A DNA stretch of 14,867 nt. It comes from DASWHD01 sp036393335 (lineage in GTDB: Bacteria; CG2-30-53-67; CG2-30-70-394). Below the pieces are notes generated by a model that did not search any database, was not told the origin of the DNA, and was given only the letters and a program-made list of their open reading frames with translations. The stretch spans positions 1 through 14,867 of the forward strand of contig DASWHD010000184.1 of NCBI GenBank assembly GCA_036393335.1, in the 5' to 3' direction. Below, piece after piece: positions 7,471 to 13,977 of the stretch (position 1 is the stretch's first letter; the number at the start of each line of letters is the position of its first letter). Position numbers and translations under genes: made by a program.

Positions 7471-8613
7471 CTAACTATCTTCCGGCGTCGGTGCGAGCTG
7501 GAACTGCGGGGAGAGGGTGTTGTCCACTACTACCGCCTGACCGTTGCGCAGCTTGAAGGCGCCGGTGCTTACCACGGTGTCGCCCTCCTTCAGGCCGGAG
7601 AGGACGACGACGAAGTCGCCGCGCTGCTCTCCGAGGCGGATGAACTGCTGGCGCAGGACCTTGGCCGGGGGATCGCCAGCGGGGTTGCCGGCCGCGCCCT
7701 CCTGCTCCTCCACCACGAACACCGAGTCGCTGTACGGGGCGTGGAGCACGGCGGTGGCGGGGATGGTGAGCACCGGTTTCCGACCGGGCAGGACCACGGC
7801 CACGCTGACGAACATACCGGGGCGCAGCGCTTCGTCGGGGTTGGCCACCGTCGCCTGCACTCGCCCGTTGCGCGTGGCGGCGTCGACCTCGGGGTTGATT
7901 GCCGTGATCGTCCCCTCGATCACCTGTTCGGGGAGGGCGTCGCTGGTCACCCGCACGACGAGCCCGGGCCGGACCTCCGCGAGGAGCTGCTGCGGCAGGA
8001 GGAAGTTCACGAAGACGGGATCGAGGGACTGGAGGGAGATGATCTCATCTCCGTCGCGGAGCATCTGGCCGAGGTTAATCAGGCGGATCCCCAGGCGGCC
8101 GGCAAACGGCGCGCGGATAGTCTTCTTGGCGATCGCGGCGCGAATCGCATCCGCCGCAGCCACCGCCGCCTTGAGCTTGGCTACCGCCGCATCCTCCTCC
8201 GAGGGCGAGGCGATCTTGCGTCCCCGCAGGTCCTGAACGCGCGCGAGATCGGCCTGGGCCAGGGTCACTGCCGCCTCGGCCCCGGGGAGCGCGGCCTCCT
8301 CCGAGGAGAGGTCCTGCTGGACCAGGAGGTCACCTCCGTGGACCCGCGCCCCCGATTCGAAGGCGATGCGCGCCACCTTGCCCGGCAGCTCCGCGGCCAC
8401 GGTCACCCCCTGCACCGCCGTGAGGGAGGCCACGGAGGTCAACACCGACTCCCACGACGCCATGCGCGCCTGGGCGGTGGTCACCGTCTCCGGCGGCGGC
8501 ACGAAGCTCGCCCCCTGGGCCACCATGCGGCGGATCTGCAGCCCCTTGATGCCGGCCAGGATGCCGATCACCACAATCAAGCCGACGAGGGTGAGGAGGA
8601 CGCGCCGAGTCAT
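7471..8613 (-). CDS. RND-type periplasmic adaptor (membrane fusion protein), orphan
   Basis: 380 aa, HlyD/AcrA/MexE-like. It bridges an inner-membrane RND pump to an outer-membrane channel. An N-terminal membrane anchor or signal spans about 4-22 (no lipobox Cys). The lipoyl half-motifs are ELPGKVARIAFESGARV at 75-91 and KTIRAPFAGRLGIRL at 164-178, flanking an Ala-rich coiled-coil hairpin at about 102-162. A beta-barrel (about 198-275) and a membrane-proximal domain to about 365 follow. ATG 8613 is chosen because it starts directly on MTRRVLLTLVGLIVV; the frame stays open to 8883, but that extension is made of repeat sequence and lacks protein character. No clear Shine-Dalgarno is seen. No RND pump gene follows: the next gene downstream is the convergent phcR-like gene, so this adaptor must use a pump encoded elsewhere, or its partner was lost. 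Whether it exports the phc signal is speculation. Confidence 0.88.
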   Translation of the reverse strand: MTRRVLLTLVGLIVVIGILAGIKGLQIRRMVAQGASFVPPPETVTTAQARMASWESVLTSVASLTAVQGVTVAAELPGKVARIAFESGARVHGGDLLVQQDLSSEEAALPGAEAAVTLAQADLARVQDLRGRKIASPSEEDAAVAKLKAAVAAADAIRAAIAKKTIRAPFAGRLGIRLINLGQMLRDGDEIISLQSLDPVFVNFLLPQQLLAEVRPGLVVRVTSDALPEQVIEGTITAINPEVDAATRNGRVQATVANPDEALRPGMFVSVAVVLPGRKPVLTIPATAVLHAPYSDSVFVVEEQEGAAGNPAGDPPAKVLRQQFIRLGEQRGDFVVVLSGLKEGDTVVSTGAFKLRNGQAVVVDNTLSPQFQLAPTPEDS

Positions 8614-8710
8614 GGGTGTAGTTTGTGGCGCTGCTCTCGCCGGCCGATCATCGTGACAGGGTGGCCACGCCCGCGGATGTGGGTCAAGCTCCCGCGGCGT
8701 CGGAGTGCCA

Positions 8711-8806
8711 AATAAGAACTTCACGAATGAAGCCTCGGGCCCAGTAGCCGGTCCTCGGGTCGCGCCTGCGGCAAGCCCTCGGTGATCCCTGTGCCCTCTG
8801 TGGCAA
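8711..8806 (-). repeat. 97-base dispersed repeat, copy A
   Basis: The reverse complement of this stretch aligns to 14366-14462 over about 97 bases with only about a dozen differences and small gaps. Shared blocks include GATCACCGAGG, CAGGCGCGACC, CGAGGACCGGCTAC and GTGAAGTTCTTA. Its distal end faces the adaptor gene, about 100 bases before that start. In protein frame it reads like the HRGHRDHRG strings often mis-annotated as protein, which are intergenic repeats. Confidence 0.8.
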
Positions 8807-8835
8807 GAGATCCAGACGAGTTGTTCGCCACAGAG
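8796..8835. repeat. Inverted repeat at the edge of copy A
   Basis: CTCTGTGGC (8796-8804) and GCCACAGAG (8827-8835) are exact reverse complements around 22 bases. The right arm is followed by a degraded second piece of the same element (ACAGAGATCCC, GGACACCGAGG), suggesting two copies head to head. Confidence 0.65.
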
Positions 8836-8996
8836 ATCCCATAGGACACCGAGGAGGGTGGGCAGTGGGGAGGATCCTCCCACGGAACAGGTGATCGGCG
8901 CCGCGATCGAAGCTCAGTCTCGGCCTGGTTGGAGAATCCAGACGGGTCGGGGGGACACGAGGCTTTCTCCCTGACCGCTGCGGTGTGCGAAATACT

Positions 8997-9020
8997 GAGG
9001 CTTTACTCAGGTAGTTCTTA
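8997..9020 (+). promoter_or_regulatory. 24-base module shared with the dispersed repeat, upstream of cupin gene
   Basis: GAGGCTTTACTC, a 4-base gap, then AGTTCTTA. The same blocks with the same 24-base span occur at 14437-14460 (GAGGCGTTACTC...AGTTCTTA) and, on the minus strand, at 8713-8736 (GAGGCTTCATTC...AGTTCTTA). Here the rest of the long repeat is missing, so the module is either a decayed copy or a shared regulatory site. It lies 75 bases before the cupin start. Confidence 0.45.
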
Positions 9021-9094
9021 GTAATCAGACTGGCTACGCCGTGCCATTCGCAGACGCCCAGACCCCGGGAGGCGGAGACGAGCCTGGAGGAGAG

Positions 9095-9451
9095 ATGCCG
9101 AAGCTGATCGAGGGTCCCACCGTGATCGAGGCGGCGGGCAACAAGCCGAAGCGAATCGAGGAGTTCGTCGGGCGCGTAAACACCGGGACGCGCGGCGTGA
9201 GCATCGCGCGCATGGTGTCGCCGCCGGGATGGGAGGAGCCCGGCCAGCGTCCCGAGTTCCAGGAGATCACGGTGGTACTGTACGGGACCCTGCGCGTGAC
9301 GTTCGCGGGCGGTGCCTTCGACGTGAGGGCCGGGCAGGCGGTGCTGGTGGAGGCCGGGGAGTGGGTGCGCTACGGTACCCCCGCCGGCGCCGAGTACGTG
9401 GCGGTCTGCATGCCGGCGTTCTCCCTCGATACGGTCCACCGCGATCCGTGA
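9095..9451 (+). CDS. Small cupin-domain protein, probably metal-independent
   Basis: 118 aa, a single cupin beta-barrel. The first conserved block runs GWEEPGQRPEFQEITVVLYG (45-64), followed by TLRVTFAGG, then the second block DVRAGQAVLVEAGEWVRYGTP (77-97). Small proteins of this kind are widespread, and their substrate is usually unknown. The histidines of the two classical cupin metal motifs are absent, so metal catalysis is unlikely; a binding or epimerase-like role is possible. ATG 9095 is preceded by GGAGGAG (9086-9092), a strong ribosome site; a longer frame from 9041 lacks family similarity in the added part. It is followed in the same direction by a second cupin gene, 121 bases on. 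Confidence 0.85.
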   Translation: MPKLIEGPTVIEAAGNKPKRIEEFVGRVNTGTRGVSIARMVSPPGWEEPGQRPEFQEITVVLYGTLRVTFAGGAFDVRAGQAVLVEAGEWVRYGTPAGAEYVAVCMPAFSLDTVHRDP

Positions 9452-9572
9452 ACGCGAGGGCAATACGGTTCCCTGCCTATCCCCTCGGGTTTTCCTGCTT
9501 GCGCGCTTTCGTGTTCCCATCATGACCAGCGACTCGACACGAGGCCGGTCAGCCGCTGGCCGTCCCCATCCC

Positions 9573-9908
9573 ATGACCGGTGCCCCCGACCCCGCGAACC
9601 TGCTGCGCGACCTCCCGCCGAGACAGGACCAGGAGTGGGTCGAGGTGCTGGCGTGTGGCGAGGGAATGCGGATCCAACGCATCGTCTCGTGGGGACAATG
9701 CTCCCCGGAGGGGTTTTGGTACGACCAGGCGGAGCACGAGTGGGTGGCGTTGCTCTCCGGGGCGGCGCGGATCCAGTTTGCGGATGGCGACCGCACCGTG
9801 ATCCTCGCGCCGGGGGACTCCCTCACCATCCCGGCCCATGTCCGCCACCGGGTCGAGTGGACCGACCCGGAGCGGGCGTCGGTGTGGCTCGCGGTCTTCT
9901 TTCGCTGA
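9573..9908 (+). CDS. Second small cupin-domain protein
   Basis: 111 aa from this start. The N-terminus NLLRDLPP and the block GFWYDQAEHEWVALLSG (47-63), followed by ARIQFADG, APGDSLTIPAH and RHRVEWTDPE, match the small cupin family often annotated only as cupin domain-containing protein. Unlike the first cupin it keeps potential metal ligands (H55, E56 in the first block; H89 or H92 in the second). ATG 9522 would add 17 residues (TSDSTRGRSAAGRPHP) that look unlike the family; neither start has a clear Shine-Dalgarno, so the start is uncertain. The tandem arrangement with the first cupin suggests a shared transcript, but the two are too different in sequence to be a recent duplication. Confidence 0.8.
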   Translation: MTGAPDPANLLRDLPPRQDQEWVEVLACGEGMRIQRIVSWGQCSPEGFWYDQAEHEWVALLSGAARIQFADGDRTVILAPGDSLTIPAHVRHRVEWTDPERASVWLAVFFR

Positions 9909-9960
9909 CGCGCACGAGTGAAAGAGTCCGGTTGCACAGGGAAGCGCCCGGCGGTAGATA

Positions 9961-10090
9961 GACCGTATGGAGCGGGACGCGACCTGCGGTCTGATGGCGG
10001 GCGTCAGCCCGCCATCCACGGGGGGTGAAGCCGTCCGGACCTGCGCCGGGCGGCGAGGGGGCGCGTGGCGTCTCCCTCCATATCAGGGCG
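9961..10090 (+). repeat. Hairpin-rich dispersed repeat, copy 2
   Basis: This matches 14051-14177 across most of its length. Hairpin 1 is GATGGCGGGC (9993-10002), loop GTCA, GCCCGCCATC (10007-10016), identical in both copies. Hairpin 2 is CCGTCCGG (10031-10038), loop ACCTGCG, CCGGGCGG (10046-10053). In the other copy hairpin 2 is CCACCCGG/CCGGGTGG, so one base pair changes from G-C to A-T on both sides. The element ends with CCCTCCATATCAGGGCG, the arm of the 96-142 palindrome. It lies between the second cupin gene and dmeF. Confidence 0.85.
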
Positions 10091-10118
10091 TAGCCTTCGG
10101 GACGCGTGGCCCGGCCCC

Positions 10119-10146
10119 GCGACGATTTCTGGTGAGAAATGCGGGC
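10119..10146 (+). repeat. 28-base direct repeat, left copy (before dmeF)
   Basis: GCGACGATTTCTGGTGAG plus AAATGCGGGC. It matches 11493-11520 at 25 of 28 bases. In this copy ATTTCT-GGTG-AGAAAT forms a small hairpin, which the right copy has lost. The pair brackets the dmeF gene. Confidence 0.7.
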
Positions 10147-10186
10147 CCGGGATGGCCGCGCGCGGGGATAGCCCCACGGAGTCGAG

Positions 10187-11149
10187 ATGCACATCGAACA
10201 TATGGATGAGTGGCGGCACGACCACGCCTTTCACATCGACGACGGCGGCCATGGTGAACGCCAGACCCGCCGGGTGATCGCCCTCACCGTCACCATGATG
10301 GTGATCGAGATCGGCGCCGGGTTGGCCTACGGCTCGATGGCGTTGCTCGCCGACGGCTGGCACATGGGCACCCATGCTGCGGCCCTCGGGATTACCGTCT
10401 TTGCGTACAGCTATGCGCGCCGCCACGCGGACGACCCGCACTACAGCTTCGGCACCGGCAAGGTCGGGGTGTTGGGCGGCTTTGCCAGCGCGGTCGCCCT
10501 GGGGATCGTCGCCGTGCTGATGGCCGTGGAGTCGGTGCAACGCCTGATCACGCCGCAGCCCATCCGCTTCAACCAGGCGATCGCGGTGGCGGTGGTCGGC
10601 CTGGCGGTGAACCTGGTGAGCGCCTTCCTGCTCCAGGGGCACCACGTCCATGACCACGATCCCCACGACCACGGGCACCCTCACCCGCACCGTCATGACC
10701 ACAACCTGCGTGCGGCCTACCTGCACGTGGTCGCCGATGCCTTCACCTCGGTGCTGGCGATCGTCGCCTTGTCGTTCGGCAAGGCGTTTGGCTGGGTGTG
10801 GCTGGACTCGGTGATGGGGATCGTCGGCGCGGTGGTGATCACGCGCTGGTCCCTCTATCTGTTGCGGGACACCGCCCAGATCCTGCTCGACAGCGGGGTG
10901 CATCCGGCGACCGTGGCGGGCATCCGCACGGCGATCGAGGCCGATGCGGACAACCGGGTGGCGGACCTGCACATCTGGCAGCTCAGCGCGCATCACGCCG
11001 CGGCCGTGATCTCCGTGGTCACCCACTACCCGCGGGATCCATCCCACTACAAGGGGCTGCTCGCCGACTTCGCCGAGCTGGCCCACGTCACCGTGGAGGT
11101 GAACCCCGCCCCCGGCGAGCCATGCATCGCGGTGGGGAAGGGAGCCTGA
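10187..11149 (+). CDS. dmeF: DmeF-type CDF cobalt/nickel efflux transporter
   Basis: 320 aa inner-membrane cation diffusion facilitator that exports divalent metal, in DmeF mainly Co(II) and Ni(II), by proton antiport. The N-terminus MHIEHMDEWRHDHAF is the characteristic His-containing DmeF leader. Six membrane helices are expected at about 30-195; the transport site is likely H59/H63 in TM2 (LLADGWHMGTH) and H180/D184 in TM5 (LHVVADAFTSV). Residues 151-173 form a His-rich loop with 11 histidines between TM4 and TM5, typical of metal-selecting CDFs. The cytoplasmic C-terminal domain follows from about 225 (HIWQLSAHHAAAVISVVTH). ATG 10187 is preceded by ACGGAG at moderate spacing. No DmeR-type regulator lies next to it. 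It sits between two direct repeats and is convergent with the MtrA-like gene. Confidence 0.92.
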   Translation: MHIEHMDEWRHDHAFHIDDGGHGERQTRRVIALTVTMMVIEIGAGLAYGSMALLADGWHMGTHAAALGITVFAYSYARRHADDPHYSFGTGKVGVLGGFASAVALGIVAVLMAVESVQRLITPQPIRFNQAIAVAVVGLAVNLVSAFLLQGHHVHDHDPHDHGHPHPHRHDHNLRAAYLHVVADAFTSVLAIVALSFGKAFGWVWLDSVMGIVGAVVITRWSLYLLRDTAQILLDSGVHPATVAGIRTAIEADADNRVADLHIWQLSAHHAAAVISVVTHYPRDPSHYKGLLADFAELAHVTVEVNPAPGEPCIAVGKGA

Positions 11150-11191
11150 CTCGCAGATCTCACCGCGAATCTGCTGCGCCCGCACAACCGC

Positions 11192-11211
11192 CCTGCCTGC
11201 CGGCAGGCAGG
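11192..11211. repeat. Perfect 20-bp palindrome
   Basis: CCTGCCTGCC is followed directly by its exact reverse complement GGCAGGCAGG. A related broken palindrome with GCCTGT and ACAGGC arms lies at about 11284-11310. It lies 40 bases after dmeF and may help end transcription. Confidence 0.7.
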
Positions 11212-11236
11212 CCGCATCTCCCGGCCCACCTCGTCC

Positions 11237-11454
11237 GAGGTAGGAGCCGGTTGCACCGGCGACCCGCGCCGGTGGGTGCCTGCCTGTGCGTGTCTGCACG
11301 CAGACAGGCGGCCGGCCCGTTCGGGCCGGGGTCGCCGAAGGGATTCGGCTCCTACCTCTTGGCCATGCAGGGTAGGAGCGGATTGAATCCGCGATCCGCG
11401 CCATCGGCGCGGCAGGCCCTGCGGGCCGGGTCGCCGATAGCATCGGCTCCTACC
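11237..11454. repeat. Two tandem REP/BIME-like palindromic modules
   Basis: Module 1 is bounded by GAGGTAGGAGCCG (11237-11249) and its exact reverse complement CGGCTCCTACCTC (11346-11358). Module 2 is bounded by GGTAGGAGC (11371-11379) and GCTCCTACC (11446-11454). Both contain internal hairpins, such as CCGGCCCG-TT-CGGGCCGG (11312-11329) and GCGGATT-G-AATCCGC (11378-11392), and both end with GGGTCGCCGA...ATCGGCTCCTACC or a near variant. This is the well-known GTAGGAGC class of REP sequences found in gammaproteobacteria such as Pseudomonas. They fill the gap between two convergent genes (11150-11519), where they probably terminate or stabilise transcripts. Confidence 0.85.
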
Positions 11455-11492
11455 GGGGGCCGGCCAGGATCTCCGCGCGTTGGCACGCGCGC

Positions 11493-11520
11493 GCGACGAT
11501 CCGTGGTGAGAAATGCGGGC
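11493..11520 (+). repeat. 28-base direct repeat, right copy (after dmeF)
   Basis: GCGACGATCCGTGGTGAG plus AAATGCGGGC, same orientation as 10119-10146. Its last base is the first base of the stop codon (read on the minus strand) of the MtrA-like gene, so the repeat abuts that gene's end. Confidence 0.7.
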
Positions 11521-12602
11521 TAGCCGCTCGGCGCGCGGTCCTGGATGTAGTCGTGGCCGTCGCGCAGGGCGTGCTCGGCGCGGGTGAGCTCGCGGCTCAG
11601 ATACGCGCTGTGGTCGAGGCGCGAGACGAGGCGCTCGCGCAGCAGGGTCGCCATCACCGCCACGGCGCTGTCACCCTCGACCACCGTCCGTAGCGCCCCG
11701 TCGTTGTGATAATGCTCCGCGACCAGGAGCCGGCGAATCCGGTCGGCATAGATGACCACGTAGCCCGCCGGGTCGAGGATCACCTCGGCCGGCGGCTCGG
11801 CCCGGATGACGCGGGCGTCGTTGCGCGCGGGCGGCACGACGGCCACCGGGCCCGGGTCGTGGCTGGCAAGCTCGCGGATCATTTCCACCACCCCGTCTGC
11901 GGCGGCCAGACCCCGCCGGTCGACGACCTGGATCTGGTCGCGAAAGTGGTCTACCGCCAGGTGCGTGAGGTTCTGCAACACCGGACGGACGCCGCGCGCG
12001 CCGCGGATGCGCCCACCGCCATCGATACCCCCGCGGGCCAGGGCGAGGAGCGACTGCCCGGGGAGGTGCCCCACCCTTGTCTTGGTATCGGCACCGCACA
12101 CCACGAGGAAGCGGATGTGCGGGTTGGCGACGACGTTCTCCACCAGGTGCTCGATGCCGAGGTTCTCCGTCTGCAGCGAGCCGACGATCGCCAGGCCCGG
12201 CGGGGCCAGCGCGGCGATCGCGTCCACCAGCGGCCGGCTGTGCAGGGTACACACCGCCACGGGCGCCGGATGGCGCAGCACGCGGTAGTCGCCCGGCCTG
12301 CGTGGCCAGTCGTCCCGGTGGCCCTCCACGACCATCCCGCACCCGACCCCGGCGGGCAGGTGGCCGAGCTCGGCCATGACGTTGAGGATGTCCGCCGGCC
12401 AGCAGGTCGCGCATCCCTTGCAGTCCGCCTCGCGTGGGCGCAGGGCGCGGCGTGCCGCCGTGAGGGGCTTGGCGAGAGGGTCGACGAGGTCCGAGGCCAC
12501 GAGAACGGCCACGGCATCGTGAAAACAGCCGCACGAGTGGCACTTGTCGGCCGCCGTGGCGGTCTCCATCGCCTGCACAATCTGTCCGATCCGCTGTTCC
12601 AC
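11520..12602 (-). CDS. Bacterial MtrA-like corrinoid methyltransferase homologue with DUF4346-like tail
   Basis: 360 aa. Residues about 100-250 match the MtrA family, the cobamide-binding subunit A of methanogen tetrahydromethanopterin:CoM methyltransferase: GDYRVLRHPAPVAVCTL (104-120), IVGSLQTENLGIEHLVENV (139-157), NPHIRFLVVCGADTKTRVGH (160-179), PGQSLLALARGGIDG (181-195), QVVDRRG. Residues about 270-345 (VILDPAGYVVIYADRIRRLLV) resemble the DUF4346 tail of bacterial members. An added N-terminal part has two cysteine groups, CHSCGC (21-26) and CKGCATC (61-67), followed by WPADIL, suggesting an iron-sulfur or other metal site. There are no Mtr partner subunits nearby, so the methyl donor and acceptor are unknown; role by inference only. 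The start is GTG 12602 with GGAG 6 bases upstream. It begins 14 bases after the stop of the ArsR gene, so the two form an operon under that repressor. Confidence 0.72.
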   Translation of the reverse strand: MEQRIGQIVQAMETATAADKCHSCGCFHDAVAVLVASDLVDPLAKPLTAARRALRPREADCKGCATCWPADILNVMAELGHLPAGVGCGMVVEGHRDDWPRRPGDYRVLRHPAPVAVCTLHSRPLVDAIAALAPPGLAIVGSLQTENLGIEHLVENVVANPHIRFLVVCGADTKTRVGHLPGQSLLALARGGIDGGGRIRGARGVRPVLQNLTHLAVDHFRDQIQVVDRRGLAAADGVVEMIRELASHDPGPVAVVPPARNDARVIRAEPPAEVILDPAGYVVIYADRIRRLLVAEHYHNDGALRTVVEGDSAVAVMATLLRERLVSRLDHSAYLSRELTRAEHALRDGHDYIQDRAPSG

Positions 12603-12616
12603 CGCCGTCTCCGCCG

Positions 12617-12982
12617 TCAGGGGACCGGCCGCGCCATCTGGAGCCGCCCCTGCGCCATCAGGCCCGCGAGGAAATCGTCTCGCAGGCGGTAATACGCCAT
12701 GCGCCCGTCGTTGCGAAATGTGACGCAGCCGGCTTCGCGTAGCTTGCGGAGCTGGTGTGACGTGGCGGACAGCGAAAGGCCGAGGACATGGGAGACGTCA
12801 CACACGCACAGCTCCTCACCGGAGGTGAGGGCGCCGATGATCCGCAGGCGCGTGGGATCGGCGAGCAGACCAAAGAGCCCCGCGAGGCGTTGCAGCTCCT
12901 CGTCCGAGGGCATCTGCGCCTTGAGGCGGGCGACGATAGTCGCCTTGTAACACGGTACCTTGCACTCGTCGGGATCGCTCAT
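12617..12982 (-). CDS. ArsR/SmtB-family metal-sensing repressor, CadC-like
   Basis: 121 aa winged-helix repressor. The core LADPTRLRIIGALTSGEELCVCDV (41 onward) and recognition region LSATSHQLRKLREAG are standard for ArsR/SmtB proteins. Metal ligands: C7 and C11 in the N-terminal arm (ECKVPC) and C59 and C61 in the ELCVCD motif. This is the alpha3N four-cysteine site of CadC, where the same cysteines (7, 11, 58, 60) bind Cd, Pb or Zn; metal binding releases the operator. ATG 12982 is chosen because GGAAGAG precedes it at good spacing and it begins directly on the CadC-like arm; an upstream frame to 13012 adds ten residues without support. It is the first gene of an operon with the MtrA-like gene and is divergent from a CDF-type transporter, so it probably controls both directions. 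Confidence 0.9.
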   Translation of the reverse strand: MSDPDECKVPCYKATIVARLKAQMPSDEELQRLAGLFGLLADPTRLRIIGALTSGEELCVCDVSHVLGLSLSATSHQLRKLREAGCVTFRNDGRMAYYRLRDDFLAGLMAQGRLQMARPVP

Positions 12983-12990
12983 GTCTCTTC

Positions 12991-13017
12991 CAATAGTTCG
13001 ATAAGTGTGCAAGTGTG
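12991..13017. promoter_or_regulatory. Candidate ArsR operator between divergent genes
   Basis: This short AT-richer patch lies just upstream of the repressor. It contains AATAGTTCGATA (12992-13003) and the direct repeat AAGTGTG at 13003-13009 and 13011-13017. SmtB/CadC-type operators are AT-rich imperfect palindromes at this place. The palindrome here is weak, so the exact site is a guess from position. Confidence 0.3.
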
Positions 13018-13082
13018 AAAGTCAGGGGCTAAAGCGTCAAGCAGTGCCTGGCGCGGGGCTGCGCGGGGGCAACGAGACAACC

Positions 13083-13748
13083 ATGGATCGATCGACCGAC
13101 GTGGCATCGCCGATCGCGGCCCGTCCCGACGGGGTCGTGCGCGACTGGCGGCGGATAGGGCTGTGGCTGGTGGTCGTGACGCTCGCGTATAACGTCGGCG
13201 AGGCGGTGGTGGCCCTGTGGGCCGGGGGGCAGGCGGCAAGCATCGCCCTGGTGGGCTTCGGCCTCGACAGTCTCATCGAGTGCGCCGCGGCCGCCGTGCT
13301 GTTGTGGCACCTGTCCGCCGAGTGGCGCGGCGTGGCCCAAGCGACGCTCGAGACCCGCGAGCGCGGCGTGCATCGTTTCGTGGGGGCGACTTTCTTTGCC
13401 CTGGCGCTGTACGTGGCGGCGGAGGCGGGATGGTCTCTGTGGCAGCGCGAGGTGCCGGCAAAGAGCGTCGTCGGGATCGTGCTGGCGTGCGTCTCGTTGA
13501 CCCTCATGCCCCTCGTGTCGTGGGGCAAGTTGCGGGCGGCCCGGGAGGTGGGGAGCCGCGCCCTCGCCGCGGAGGCGAAGGAGACCCTCGCCTGCTCCTA
13601 CCTCTCCTTTACCCTCCTCGTCGGCGTCGGGGCGAATGCCGCCCTCGGCTGGTGGTGGGCCGACCCGGCGGCGGCGCTGCTCATGGTGCCGTGGCTGGTG
13701 CGCGAAGGGCACGAGGGGTGGGAGGGGGAGACGTGCGGCTGCGATTGA
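13083..13748 (+). CDS. Small CDF-like cation transporter (TMEM163-type)
   Basis: 221 aa membrane protein of the family annotated as cation transporter or putative Co/Zn/Cd transporter, distantly related to CDF and to eukaryotic TMEM163. Hallmarks: LVGFGLDSLIECAAAAVLLW (57-76), with D62/E66 as likely metal ligands in TM2; a His/Arg-containing loop; LAAEAKETLACSYLS (161-175), the TM5 counterpart; and GWWWADPAAALLMVPWLVREG (189-209). The C-terminus GETCGCD adds a Cys-x-Cys that could bind soft metal. ATG 13083 is chosen; the frame is open to 13005, but the extra 26 residues overlap the operator region and lack family similarity. It is divergent from the CadC-like repressor and therefore probably induced by the same metal. 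Confidence 0.82.
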   Translation: MDRSTDVASPIAARPDGVVRDWRRIGLWLVVVTLAYNVGEAVVALWAGGQAASIALVGFGLDSLIECAAAAVLLWHLSAEWRGVAQATLETRERGVHRFVGATFFALALYVAAEAGWSLWQREVPAKSVVGIVLACVSLTLMPLVSWGKLRAAREVGSRALAAEAKETLACSYLSFTLLVGVGANAALGWWWADPAAALLMVPWLVREGHEGWEGETCGCD

Positions 13749-13815
13749 CCGTGCGGCGGTGACCGGCTACTGCATCGCACGGGACCACTGCGGCAGCCTC
13801 ACCCTGGTGGACGGC

Positions 13816-13977
13816 ATGGCCGGGGAAGCACCCCATGGCATCGTCGGCAGCAGCGAGGCGATCCAGGCGCTCCTCGCGCGGATCGATAAGGCCGCCGCCA
13901 TCCTCTACATCAACCGCCGTACCCTCTACAACAAGCTCCAGCTCCACGGCATCAAGAAGAGCTTCCGTAGCGGGTGA
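13816..13977 (+). pseudogene. Remnant of a sigma-54 activator (NtrC family), internally deleted
   Basis: 53 codons in one frame. The first part, HGIVGSSEAIQALLARIDKAA, is the entry of a sigma-54 AAA+ domain (compare IVGxSxAMQ...IDKAA in NtrC-type activators). It runs directly into INRRTLYNKLQLHGI, the recognition helix of the C-terminal Fis-type DNA-binding domain. The whole ATPase core (Walker A, GAFTGA, Walker B, arginine finger), some 200-250 residues in intact proteins, is missing, with the join near 13885-13895. No receiver domain precedes it; the frame is open back into the transporter gene without matching any family. It lies 67 bases after the cation transporter stop. It is very unlikely to be functional as an activator. 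Confidence 0.7.

Larger units (their letters stand above)
8614..9094. other. Divergent intergenic region, repeats only
   Basis: About 480 bases between the adaptor (minus) and the first cupin gene (plus). It contains the 97-base dispersed repeat (8711-8806), an inverted repeat (8796-8835), a 14-bp palindrome GGGAGGATCCTCCC (8868-8881) and the 24-base module at 8997-9020. The open frames across it show no recognisable protein. Confidence 0.6.

Noticed and set aside
8614..8883. N-terminal extension of the RND adaptor by 90 residues
   Set aside because: The extension is translated dispersed repeat, and the signal/anchor sequence starts exactly at the internal ATG 8613.
9095..9908. Tandem cupins as a recent duplication or one split bicupin
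   Set aside because: The two domains align poorly, differ in metal-ligand residues, and each is a complete single barrel with its own family-like ends.
8684..9937. Minus-strand open frame of 417 codons across both cupin genes
   Set aside because: Both cupins show family motifs on the plus strand; this frame runs through the repeats and has no protein character.
10004..11443. Long minus-strand open frame (479 codons) opposite dmeF
   Set aside because: It is the antisense shadow of a clear DmeF gene, is rich in His/Arg/Gly from complementary codons, and runs through REP and repeat sequence at both ends.
11237..11454. Possible CRISPR array
   Set aside because: There are only two modules, each an imperfect palindrome with unequal internal sequence; this is REP structure, and no regular repeat-spacer pattern or cas gene is present.
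11706..12692. Plus-strand open frame (328 codons) opposite the MtrA-like gene
   Set aside because: The minus strand carries strong MtrA family motifs in the same place; the plus-strand translation matches no family and extends antisense into the ArsR gene.
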